Shown one piece after another: positions 24,556 through 32,592 of a stretch of DNA of 64,000 bases (positions within the stretch are counted from its first letter, which is position 1; each line of letters starts with the position of its first letter). The notes beneath the pieces were generated by a model. It saw only the letters and a list, made by a program, of their open reading frames with translations. It was not told the origin of the DNA and searched no databases. The DNA is from Lewinella sp. IMCC34183 (GTDB taxonomy: Bacteria; Bacteroidota; Bacteroidia; Chitinophagales; Saprospiraceae), in assembly GCF_003390915.1 (NCBI RefSeq), contig NZ_QMEM01000005.1:1-64000 (forward strand), in the 5' to 3' direction. The position numbers and the translations under genes were made by a program.

Positions 24556-26313
24556 TCAACGCCGCGTGTCGGGGTCCGAAGGCGAACCCGCCGCATCGGG
24601 GCCGGACGCTTCCACGATCTGTACCCTTTCCCTGGCCAGCCGGGCTCCGGCGGACAGGCGGGCGAGGTAGCGTACCATTGCCTCGCGGATGTCGCAGTGC
24701 AGGTCCCAGGCGGAACTGGCGTCCTTTGCAGAGCACAGGCACCGGATTTCCAGGGCCTCCTTGTCGCTGCCAATTACCTGTACGGTGGGCTTACTTTCCT
24801 GGTCGTAGAGATCGTGGTTACGCAGCAACTCCCCGAACTTGTCGCGCATCGCGTCTACGTCTACCGTGTAGTCGGCGTGCAAAATGATGGGCTTGAGCAT
24901 GTGTGGATCGTTCATGCTCCAGTTTTCGAACGGATGAGTAATGAAGTACTTCAGCGGTATGATAAGCCGCCGGGCGTCCCAGGTCTTGATTACCAGGTAC
25001 GTAAAGCGGATAGACTCGATGGTGCCGTACTCGCCCTCGAAGATGACGCTGTCCCCGATCCGGGCGGGTTTGGAAATGGCGATCTGCAGGCCCGCCACGA
25101 TATTGCCGAGCGTGGGTTGGGCGGCGATACCGAGCAGAATAGTAGCCAGCCCCGCCGAAGCCATCAGGCTGACGCCCAGGGTCTGCAGGCCGGGAAACTG
25201 CCCCACCACGACGCCCATTCCCACGACCACGACGACAAAGATTACCACCCGGCGCGCCACGCTGATCGAGGTCAGCATCCGCCGGCTTTCCATGTTCTGG
25301 TCGTCGGTGATGTCGCCCACCTGCGTATCCGTCAGGCGCTCCATGAAGTAGTCTACTGATCCGATGACCAGCCAGATGACGGACACGATGACCACTACCA
25401 GCAGAAATGCGTAGATGTAGGCCGACCACGCTCCGGCAATGCTGAGTACGTCATTCATCCCCAGGTAGAAAACGAAAACGGCCAGCGCCAGTGACACCGG
25501 TCGGGCCACGTGCTCGCTGAGGTCAGTCACCCAGGGGTTTTTGCTGCGCCCCAGCAGGAAGCGGGTCACGTACCGCATGAAGTAATAAAGCCCCCAGCAC
25601 ACGGCCGCCAGCAGCAGCACCGCCACGACTTTCCACAGCGAGATCCCCAGTACCGTGCGGTCCGCCCACTCCGGGACGTTGCGGTCCAGCCAGGTAGGGC
25701 CGAAAGCCGCGTACAGGGTTTCGACATTTTCGACCGTTGAGGGGGCCACCACCCACACCGGCGCGCGCTCTCCTACCCGCACGCGCTGGAGGTAGAGTTG
25801 ATATTCCCGGTCGGCGGGTTGCAGGCGGCCCCAGGAAACGGTCCGCCGGGGCTGGCCCGCGATGGCTTGCTGGCCGGCCGCCGCCATGTTCGTCTGGGCA
25901 TCGGGCCGGTCGGACAGCCCCCCCCAGTCGATGGAAACCCGCTGGTTGATCACGTAAAACAGCTTGCGGGCAAGTACAGCCCCCTGGGCTGCCTGTACGC
26001 GGGCGGGCAACAGATTGAAATTCAGGGCGTAGGCCGCCCGCTCGAAATCCCCTTCCCGGGCGCTGGTTATAAAGTGTTCCAGCGCAGCCTGCGGGGTCCG
26101 CAGGTTGATATCTGCGGGTCGCTCGGGCAGGCCCGCATTGAGCCGGTCGAGTGAAAAGTAGGCCGCCTCGTAACCGTTGAGCGCCATGGTATCCGGAAGG
26201 GTGGCAGGAGCCGGACGTACCAACGTATCCTTGGACGGGAGGGAATCGGAGGAGGTTGACTGCGCAATGAGCAGGTAAGGAAGCAGTAACAGGTAATAAA
26301 TCAGTGAGCGCAT
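24556..26313 (-). CDS. MscS-family mechanosensitive channel with periplasmic N-domain
   Basis: A 585-residue protein: signal-like N-terminal segment (1-20), a soluble periplasmic domain to about residue 215, then several membrane helices (about 225-400) and a cytosolic domain. The MscS pore and upper vestibule motifs are visible: SLMASAGLATILLGIAAQPTLGNIVAGLQIAI (pore helix region) followed by the beta-domain FEGEYGTIESIRFTYLVIKTWDARRLIIP. The size is of the larger MscM/YbdG-like type rather than the 286-residue MscS. It would release ions during osmotic downshock. Transcribed with the GAF kinase 23 bases upstream. Confidence 0.88.
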   Translation of the reverse strand: MRSLIYYLLLLPYLLIAQSTSSDSLPSKDTLVRPAPATLPDTMALNGYEAAYFSLDRLNAGLPERPADINLRTPQAALEHFITSAREGDFERAAYALNFNLLPARVQAAQGAVLARKLFYVINQRVSIDWGGLSDRPDAQTNMAAAGQQAIAGQPRRTVSWGRLQPADREYQLYLQRVRVGERAPVWVVAPSTVENVETLYAAFGPTWLDRNVPEWADRTVLGISLWKVVAVLLLAAVCWGLYYFMRYVTRFLLGRSKNPWVTDLSEHVARPVSLALAVFVFYLGMNDVLSIAGAWSAYIYAFLLVVVIVSVIWLVIGSVDYFMERLTDTQVGDITDDQNMESRRMLTSISVARRVVIFVVVVVGMGVVVGQFPGLQTLGVSLMASAGLATILLGIAAQPTLGNIVAGLQIAISKPARIGDSVIFEGEYGTIESIRFTYLVIKTWDARRLIIPLKYFITHPFENWSMNDPHMLKPIILHADYTVDVDAMRDKFGELLRNHDLYDQESKPTVQVIGSDKEALEIRCLCSAKDASSAWDLHCDIREAMVRYLARLSAGARLARERVQIVEASGPDAAGSPSDPDTRR

Positions 26314-26336
26314 ACCGATGCAACGCCCCGGATGGG

Positions 26337-27572
26337 CTACCGTGTTTGCAAATTGCTGGTCGGTGCCGAGGAATTATCCGGTAAGTAGAAGGTAAAGGTG
26401 CTACCGGCACCCATCTCGGATTTTACCTCAATGGTCCCGCCGAGTGCCTCGACCAAACGCTTCACGATGGACAAGCCGACGCCGTGTCCGGCCGGTCCGC
26501 TCTGCCGGGCGCTGTGAAAAAGCCTAAAAATGGCCTTGAGGTCGTGTTTCGGAATCCCCGGTCCGTTATCGGTTACCGAGAAGCGGCATCCCCGCCCCGC
26601 CTCCTGGCCGCAATCGATTTCTATTCGGCACACAGCCTTCTCGCAAAACTTGTGGGCATTACCGATGAGGTTCTGGAAGATTTGGAGAAGGGCCACGCGG
26701 GAAGTGTATAGCTCCCTCAGGTTACCGGTCAGAACACACTCGCACCGCTCCCGGGTACCAAGCTGCCGGATAGCCAGTTCCACGATCTCCTGCACGTTGA
26801 CCTGCGTACGGTCGGAGGTTAGGCTGCGTGATACCTGGCTGTACCGCAATACCCCCTCGATCATACTGGAGGCGGCTGCGGCCCGCTCGGTGATCATGTC
26901 CACCAGTGTCCAGCCGTCCGGCGGGAGAGCATCCCGGTATTCCTCACGGAGGATTTCGCCGGCCTGCTGGATGTTGCGCACCGGGGCTTTCAGGTCGTGG
27001 GCAATGACGTGACTGAAATCACGCAACAGGGAATAGGCGGCCTCCCGCTCCCGCAACCGTTCCTCCGCCTCCGCGAGAAGCCGCCGCAGTTCGAACAACT
27101 TAACTACCTGGCTGGCAAGACCCTCCAGCGCAGAAAGTTGTTCCTCCGTCAGCACCCGCGGTTCCCGGTCGATCACGCACAGACTGCCCAGCGCGTGCCC
27201 TTCCCGGGTCACCAGGGGTACCCCCGCATAAAAGACGATCTGGGGGTCGCCTTTCACGAATTCATTGGCCGCGAAGCGCTTATCCTTCCGGGCATCCGGG
27301 ACGATCATGGGCTGCTGCGGGGTGAGTATGGTATGGGAACAGAACGCCAAATCGCGGTCCGTCTGCCGCAGGTCGGGATCCAGCCCCCGCTGGGACTTAA
27401 ACCACTGTCGGTTCTCGTCCACCAGGCTGATGAGGGAGATCGGCGCACCGCAGATGTAGGCCGCCATGGCCGTGAGGCTATCGTACTCGTCTTCAGGCAG
27501 GCTGTCGAGAATGCGGTACGACCGCAGGTTCTCCAATCGTTCCGCCTCTTGCTCGCTTGAAGGTGATTCCAC
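26337..27572 (-). CDS. GAF-domain sensor histidine kinase
   Basis: A 411-residue cytosolic kinase. Residues about 20-160 are a GAF domain (ISLVDENRQWFKSQRGLD, FCSHTILTPQQPMIVPDA). A HisKA-type dimerisation helix follows with the phospho-accepting His in VIAHDLKAPVRN. The catalytic domain contains NLIGNAHKF (N-box), VTDNGPGIP and GHGVGLSIVKRLVEALGG (G boxes). The GTG at 27572 is the start. No membrane segment is seen, so it probably senses an internal or soluble signal. No cognate regulator lies beside it; the neighbouring genes are an MscS channel and an exported Dps. Confidence 0.9.
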   Translation of the reverse strand: MESPSSEQEAERLENLRSYRILDSLPEDEYDSLTAMAAYICGAPISLISLVDENRQWFKSQRGLDPDLRQTDRDLAFCSHTILTPQQPMIVPDARKDKRFAANEFVKGDPQIVFYAGVPLVTREGHALGSLCVIDREPRVLTEEQLSALEGLASQVVKLFELRRLLAEAEERLREREAAYSLLRDFSHVIAHDLKAPVRNIQQAGEILREEYRDALPPDGWTLVDMITERAAAASSMIEGVLRYSQVSRSLTSDRTQVNVQEIVELAIRQLGTRERCECVLTGNLRELYTSRVALLQIFQNLIGNAHKFCEKAVCRIEIDCGQEAGRGCRFSVTDNGPGIPKHDLKAIFRLFHSARQSGPAGHGVGLSIVKRLVEALGGTIEVKSEMGAGSTFTFYLPDNSSAPTSNLQTR

Positions 27573-27608
27573 GTACTAATAAGCGAATGAGCGGCCGGAG
27601 AGTTGGGT

Positions 27609-28166
27609 TTACTTCAAAAATGAGCGGACTTTCCACAGGTGAAGGTCCAGCATATCCTTGACGGAGATGAGCAGATCCTGGGTGACGGGGTCCGTTTCGC
27701 CGGTTTCGGTGATGCGACGGGCCACGTTGTTGGAGAGTTGTTCGTAGCGCTCCGCAAGGATCTCCAGGCTCCGCTTGTCGCTGACGAAGCCGGCGGGGGT
27801 GGCCGGGCTCAGCGGACTGTCGGAAACCACCGTGGCGGGACGGTTGTCGGCGGGTTGGTCGAGGGCGAGTTTACGCTCGGCTACTTCGTCGATCGTGCCG
27901 GAAAGGCCTTCGTAGAATTCTTCGTAGAGCTCGTGCAGCGAGATGAAGAGCGGGCCGGTTATGTTCCAGTGCAGCTGGTGCACGGCGTAGTACTGATCGG
28001 TCAGCTCTACCAACGTGGCCTGTAGCGCATCGGTGGTGGGCGGGATGTCGGTTTCGGCCCGGGGCACGCGGTCGGCACCGGTCGGGGATCGGTAATCGGT
28101 ACTAAAGCTCTGCTGGGCGAAGCCAACGACGGGTAGGAGGAGAAGGGAGAAAAGAAGGGATTTCAT
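27609..28166 (-). CDS. Exported Dps-like ferritin
   Basis: A 185-residue Dps-family protein. All ferroxidase ligands are in place: LHWNITGP (His), LHELYEEFYEGL (His and Glu) and TIDEVAER (Asp, Glu), spaced as in Dps. Unusually, it begins with a clean signal peptide (MKSLLFSLLLLPVVGFAQQ), so it should act outside the cytoplasm, sequestering iron and consuming H2O2 in the periplasm rather than binding the nucleoid. A linker of about 25 residues follows the signal. The start ATG at 28166 gives the signal; no later start would keep the domain intact. Confidence 0.88.
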   Translation of the reverse strand: MKSLLFSLLLLPVVGFAQQSFSTDYRSPTGADRVPRAETDIPPTTDALQATLVELTDQYYAVHQLHWNITGPLFISLHELYEEFYEGLSGTIDEVAERKLALDQPADNRPATVVSDSPLSPATPAGFVSDKRSLEILAERYEQLSNNVARRITETGETDPVTQDLLISVKDMLDLHLWKVRSFLK

Positions 28167-28365
28167 GATCTTATAGGTTGGGGGTTATCAATTGTCCAAA
28201 CAATCAAATCCAAGCCCCCCTACGGGCACCCGGTCGTGTCTGCTCTGGTGGAACCACCGGGGCCCCGCGGCTTGTTCCGGGCAACACGCTGTTAGTTTAG
28301 ACAAATGCGAAAAGGTACTGGTCCGCCCAACCCCTACGGTGTCGGTGTCGGTGGTCACGCGTCGG

Positions 28366-28722
28366 TCAGGCCTTTTTGGGGTGCCGGTTAACCAGAAAGT
28401 AGAAATACACCCCCCCGAGTCCGTAAAACAGATAATCGATCACGTCGCGGCTAAACCCCTCCTCGTAACGGGGGAAGACTTCCTCGAACAGCACCGCCAG
28501 CAGCAGGGTAGCCACGGCGGTTTCGAGCGCGGTCAGCCGCGGAACCCGGAAGATGACCCGGCGCTCGAGCAACCAGAGCCCCAGCAGTACCGGAGGACAC
28601 AGGAAGGGATCGAGGTAGCCGTCCAGCAGGCCGGAGCGCAGACCGAACCCGAGTTGCGCTACCTGGTGCAGCACGAAGGCCACCACGGCGATCCACCAGA
28701 ACGGATTGCGCAGCACCCTCAC
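28366..28722 (-). CDS. Small membrane protein (annotated elsewhere as Mg-citrate transporter-like)
   Basis: A 118-residue membrane protein with about three to four helices (RVLRNPFWWIAVVAFVLHQ, FLCPPVLLGLWLLERRV, LETAVATLLLAVLFEEVF, VIDYLFYGLGGVYFYF). I chose GTG at 28722 because it overlaps the stop of the upstream gene as GTGA and begins at the family start MRVLRNP. Bacteroidota homologues carry the label 'magnesium citrate secondary transporter', which I regard as weakly supported. A longer open frame to 28872 is non-family sequence. Confidence 0.6.
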   Translation of the reverse strand: MRVLRNPFWWIAVVAFVLHQVAQLGFGLRSGLLDGYLDPFLCPPVLLGLWLLERRVIFRVPRLTALETAVATLLLAVLFEEVFPRYEEGFSRDVIDYLFYGLGGVYFYFLVNRHPKKA

Positions 28723-28946
28723 AGGACGGCGAAGAATGCGACGACCACGCCAATGAGGATGAGGGGGGAAAGGGCAAGCAGGACGATGATCCCCAACAGT
28801 CGGACCCCGAGCTTCGTCAGGCCGACCAGGGGCGGATCCTCGGGGTGGATGGTCGCGAGGTTGTTCCACCACTGGTAGGTTTCCACCGCCTTTTCGGTGA
28901 TGGCGGGTTTACCGGCCTCCGACGCGGCTTCCTGTTCTTGCTCCAT
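28719..28946 (-). CDS. Single-span membrane protein, unknown function
   Basis: A 75-residue protein: an acidic soluble lead (EQEQEAASEAGKP...), the amphipathic stretch ETYQWWNNLATIHPED, then one long hydrophobic segment (about 47-75) at the very C-terminus. The stop overlaps the start of the following gene by 4 bases, so the two are likely translated together. No family recognised. Confidence 0.65.
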   Translation of the reverse strand: MEQEQEAASEAGKPAITEKAVETYQWWNNLATIHPEDPPLVGLTKLGVRLLGIIVLLALSPLILIGVVVAFFAVL

Positions 28947-29035
28947 GCAGACCCTAACGCCGGCGACCGCCGTTCGGGTTCGCGCGCGGGAAGGGCGAGC
29001 CCGGGCCGCACCTTACCTTAGCGTAAAGCGATCCG

Positions 29036-29971
29036 ATGCACCCACCCACCCTTTTGGCGGTTCTCCTCGCCTGCCTCGCAGCTCCGCTCGCCGCCCAGGC
29101 ACCTTACGTCTTCTCCTACTTTACCGGCAACGGAGAGGACGGGCTGCACCTTGCCTACAGTGAAGACGGGTTTGCGTGGGTCCCACTCAACGAAAACAGG
29201 CCCGTCCTCACCCCCTACGTGGGTGAGGACAAACTAATGCGCGACCCCTGTATCGTGCGCGGGGGAGACGGCATGTTCCACATGGTCTGGACCGTCAGCT
29301 GGCACGAGCGCGGCATCGGGTACGCCCGCTCGCCCGACCTAATCCACTGGTCCGACGAACGCTACCTGCCCGTCATGGAGCACGAGCCGGAAGCGCGCAA
29401 CGCCTGGGCCCCCGAAGTATACTACGACGCTCCGAGCGGCCGCTATTTGATCTACTGGGCGTCCACTATTCCGGGACGCTATCCCGCTACCGACTCCAGC
29501 GGCGACAATGGCCTCAACCACCGTATGTACTATACCGTCACCGAAGATTTCTCCTCCTTTACGCCGACGGAAGTGCTCTACGACCGGGGCTTCAACGTCA
29601 TCGACGCCACCATCCACGCCGACGGGGACCACTACGTGATGTTTTTGAAGGACGAAACCAAACTGCCGACGGCCGAGAAAAACATTCGCATCGCCTACGC
29701 CGACCACCTTACCGGTCCCTATACAGACGCCTCACCCCCCGTGACCGACCATTGGGTGGAGGGCCCCACGGCTACACGGATCGACGGCGATTGGGTGCTG
29801 TACTACGATCGCTACACCCACCACGCCATGGGGGCGGTACGCTCACCCGACCTGCAAGCGTGGACCGATATCTCGGACCGACTCGCGTTTCCGGAAGGTA
29901 CCCGCCACGGTACGATAGTGCCCGTCACGACCGTCGAACTGAAGCAGCTACGGGAAGTGCTGGAGGAGTAG
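29036..29971 (+). CDS. Secreted GH43-like glycoside hydrolase
   Basis: A 311-residue five-bladed propeller enzyme with a signal peptide (1-20, ending APLAAQ). Motifs typical of GH43/GH32-type glycosidases are present: LMRDPCIVRGGDGMFHMVWT (catalytic-base region), ARSPDLIHWSDE, NAWAPEVYYDAPSGRYLIYWAS (transition-state Asp/Glu blade) and DHWVEGPTATRIDGDWVLYYDR (general-acid Glu region). These fit an arabinofuranosidase/xylosidase-type enzyme; the substrate is inferred only. A -7-like TACCTTAG lies 18 bases before the ATG. Confidence 0.85.
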   Translation: MHPPTLLAVLLACLAAPLAAQAPYVFSYFTGNGEDGLHLAYSEDGFAWVPLNENRPVLTPYVGEDKLMRDPCIVRGGDGMFHMVWTVSWHERGIGYARSPDLIHWSDERYLPVMEHEPEARNAWAPEVYYDAPSGRYLIYWASTIPGRYPATDSSGDNGLNHRMYYTVTEDFSSFTPTEVLYDRGFNVIDATIHADGDHYVMFLKDETKLPTAEKNIRIAYADHLTGPYTDASPPVTDHWVEGPTATRIDGDWVLYYDRYTHHAMGAVRSPDLQAWTDISDRLAFPEGTRHGTIVPVTTVELKQLREVLEE

Positions 29972-30217
29972 CCTGAGGGAGCAGTGGGCGCCCGGCGCAG
30001 GCAGTGAAGGAGGACTCGGTGAGTGAAAGGACGGAGCCAAAGCAAGCGGGATAATCACTACTGGCGTTGGTGTGGAAGAAACCACGAGGCTCTCTCCGGC
30101 CAATGAAAATAATGCGGTACCCGGGGCAGTATCGGGTTGTTGGCCTGGAAAATGATACTCGGCGGGCCGATGCGTAAGGTATTTCCGCCCAATCGTCCAG
30201 GCGGGTTACCTTACGGA

Positions 30218-30376
30218 ATGGATCCGACCTTGCTGCTGGATGTTTCCCTCACGCGCCCGCACCCCGGAGGGCTCTTCTGGGGATATCTCGTTCTTTTCGT
30301 GTTGCCGTTGCTGATCGGCGGGATTGCCCTAGTCCGGTGGCTAAGTGGCCAGAAAACCCGGGGATCGGAAAAATAG
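30218..30376 (+). CDS. Small single-span membrane protein
   Basis: A 52-residue protein: hydrophobic DPTLLLDVSLTRP, then the segment GLFWGYLVLFVLPLLIGGIALVRWL and a short basic tail. I used the ATG at 30218; an upstream TTG at 30137 adds 27 residues of low-quality sequence. A TACCTTAC stretch ends 4 bases before the ATG and may be a -7 element. Function unknown. Between 29972 and 30217 nothing else is seen. Confidence 0.45.
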   Translation: MDPTLLLDVSLTRPHPGGLFWGYLVLFVLPLLIGGIALVRWLSGQKTRGSEK

Positions 30377-30479
30377 GAATCACGTCTTGCCCAGCAACGA
30401 ATAGTATCTCCTCAGAAGAGGACGGCTACCGTACGGTTGCATCTAAAGAAAAGGGAAAACGGGTTCGGCGGCGATCTAT

Positions 30480-30782
30480 CTAGCCGATGAAGTACACCGG
30501 GGCCAGGATATCGTGGCGCGAAGCTGCCTGATGATCGCAATTGCCCGCGGGGCAATCGGAAGGAGCGAGGTGATCGAGGGGGGCAGCGTCTATCCGCTCC
30601 CCTACGCAGATACAGTGGAGATCGCTGTCGTCCGAATGCGTAACGGTAACCGAAACACCGAACACACCGGTCACGCCACCTACCAGGTACAGGGGTTCCT
30701 CGACATCAACGAAAAAGGAGTCGGAAGCGGTCGCACGCCGGGCGGCGGCGGGCGCGAAGGGCTTGAACTGATCGTAGGACAT
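30480..30782 (-). CDS. Orphan cysteine-containing small protein
   Basis: A 100-residue protein from the ATG at 30782 (MSYDQFKPFAP). An upstream in-frame ATG at 30824 is less likely. The middle is hydrophobic and strand-like (EEPLYLVGGVTGVFGVSVTV), and the rest has four cysteines in CIC and SDCPAGNC contexts. No signal peptide, no known family. The Cys-rich C-terminal half and small size recall peptide precursors or metal binders, but nothing nearby supports a biosynthetic cluster. Confidence 0.5.
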   Translation of the reverse strand: MSYDQFKPFAPAAARRATASDSFFVDVEEPLYLVGGVTGVFGVSVTVTHSDDSDLHCICVGERIDAAPLDHLAPSDCPAGNCDHQAASRHDILAPVYFIG

Positions 30783-30967
30783 GGCGGTGGCTTGGGCGGT
30801 GAAGGATAATCCCCTATTTAACATAACACTAACCTAACAAGGCCGTGTTCGGTCCTAACGTGAAAATTCTTCACTTTTCTTCCACCCAGGTCACCCGGGT
30901 TTGCTTCACGGGCTACCCTCCTCCGCCGCCCGCTCCCCTACTCTGCCGGGGGAGGGGCCGCTGCCGG

Positions 30968-31270
30968 TCAGGGAAGGTCCATATCCAGTAGTACGCCGCT
31001 CATACACTTGCCGTGGGCATCGCTGACGAGCGAAGTGGTGACCCCGCCGTGAAGCGCGCGCTCGCACACAAATAGCAACGCCTGTAGCTTCGGCAGTTCG
31101 TAGCGTTTAACCTCCCCCCGCACGTTATGGCGCAGGTGATGCGCTACACGATCGGCGGTAACTTCACGTAGCAGGCGCTGGTAGTCCTCCCCGGCGTAGG
31201 GTATAAGCGAAAGGGTAAGGGTATCTCCCTTGTCTCCCGCACGGGAGTGAGCGATATCGTAGAGTTTCAC
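30968..31270 (-). CDS. AtuA C-terminal-domain-like protein
   Basis: A 100-residue protein (LYDIAHSRAGDKGDTLTLSLIPY) matching the C-terminal ferredoxin-like domain usually fused to AtuA-type (acyclic terpene utilisation) proteins. Here it is a separate gene whose GTG start overlaps the preceding stop (GTGA), so a heteromeric AtuA complex is likely. It is the last gene of the CitMHS-AtuA operon. Precise role unknown. Confidence 0.8.
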   Translation of the reverse strand: MKLYDIAHSRAGDKGDTLTLSLIPYAGEDYQRLLREVTADRVAHHLRHNVRGEVKRYELPKLQALLFVCERALHGGVTTSLVSDAHGKCMSGVLLDMDLP

Positions 31271-32592
31271 GGGCGGTACAGGCTAAGTTTGGGTTCAATA
31301 AGCTTACGGTCGAGTAGCACGGACACTATGCCGATCACCTCGGTGACCGATTTTCGCGCACCTCCGCCACCAAAGGGCCCGTTGGTGTACAGGGCTTCGA
31401 CCTCCTCGCCTACCCTGCCGGCCAGCGCGGCATCGGAGGCGTGGCCGGCTATGCGCAGGCGGCATTCCTTGTCGGTTGTCGGCGCGGCTCCCCCCAGGTT
31501 GACGGAATCAACCCCTACCAGGTCAATGCGCAGGTCCGGCACGTCCGGTTGCAGCCGTTCCCGGATGATCTGTCCGGCCAGCCGCGCCCGGTCGACGGCA
31601 CCCGGCCCCGCGTAGGATATCTCCCCCTCCCCCCGGTAGCCGGCCCGGTACCCCACGCTCACTTTCAGCCGGTCCGGGCGGGGCGCCCCGCCGCCGCCGC
31701 TGACGTGTACCTCATCGGTGGCCATTTGCTGCAGGGAAACGGTGCTGAAGTCCGCCGCCACGTCCGGCGTCAGGTAGGCAAAGGGATCGATGACCTCGTA
31801 GAGCAGCTGTTCCTTGACCGTCCGCAGGTCGATGCGGCCGCCGGTTGCGGGCAATTTGGTAAGGGTGGCCGCCCCGTCGGCCTCCACTTCCGCTATGGGG
31901 TAGCCAATGTGGGCGGGGTCGGGTACCTGTTTACGGTTCGCGTCGAGAAAATAGCCGCCGCAGACCTGGGCTCCACACTCGAGCAAGTGCCCCACGACGG
32001 TACCCTGGCCGAGCCTGGTGACATCGTCCGGTGACCAGCCGAAGTGGTACATCAGGGGTGCCAGCACGAGACTGGGGTCGGCTACGCGGCCGGTCACCAC
32101 GATATCGGCCCCGGCGGCCAGTGCCGGCAGGATGGCATCGACACCCAGGTAGGCGTTGGCGGAAATGATGCCGGGATAATCGGCTAGTGGGCGGCCGGTT
32201 TCCAGGGTAGGCAGGTCGGGACGTAACTGATCCAGGACGTCGTCGCCGCTCACCGCCGCTACCGTAACGGACAGGCCAAGCCGGCGGGCGATCGCCTGTA
32301 CCCGGCGGGCGGCGGCCTCCGGATTGGCCGCACCGAAGTTGGTGACGAGCCGCACGCGATGCTCCACCAGCGCGGGCAGCAACAGCTCCATCCGCCGCTC
32401 GAGGAGCGGGTCGAAGCCGGCTTCCGGGTCCTGTAATTTTCGCCGCTGGGCCAGCGCGATGGTCCGCTCGGCCAGGCATTCGAGGATGAGGTAGTCAAGG
32501 TTACCCCGGCTGACCAGGTCCACGGCCGGTTCCAGCCGGTCGCCCGAAAAGCCGGCGCCACCACCGATGCGGAGGGTAGTTTTTTTGCTCAT
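31267..32592 (-). CDS. AtuA-family protein (N-terminal domain, DUF1446 type)
   Basis: A 441-residue cytosolic protein of the AtuA/DUF1446 family: RIGGGAGFSGDRLEPA at the start, LDYLILECLAERTIAL, VTGRVADPSLVLAPLMYHFGW and GPFGGGGARKSV near the end. Members are linked to catabolism of acyclic terpenes and of some hydroxy-acids; the biochemistry is poorly defined. The usual C-terminal domain is encoded by the next gene. Start and stop overlap both neighbours (ATGA and GTGA), so the three genes form a tightly coupled operon with the CitMHS transporter. Confidence 0.85.
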   Translation of the reverse strand: MSKKTTLRIGGGAGFSGDRLEPAVDLVSRGNLDYLILECLAERTIALAQRRKLQDPEAGFDPLLERRMELLLPALVEHRVRLVTNFGAANPEAAARRVQAIARRLGLSVTVAAVSGDDVLDQLRPDLPTLETGRPLADYPGIISANAYLGVDAILPALAAGADIVVTGRVADPSLVLAPLMYHFGWSPDDVTRLGQGTVVGHLLECGAQVCGGYFLDANRKQVPDPAHIGYPIAEVEADGAATLTKLPATGGRIDLRTVKEQLLYEVIDPFAYLTPDVAADFSTVSLQQMATDEVHVSGGGGAPRPDRLKVSVGYRAGYRGEGEISYAGPGAVDRARLAGQIIRERLQPDVPDLRIDLVGVDSVNLGGAAPTTDKECRLRIAGHASDAALAGRVGEEVEALYTNGPFGGGGARKSVTEVIGIVSVLLDRKLIEPKLSLYRP

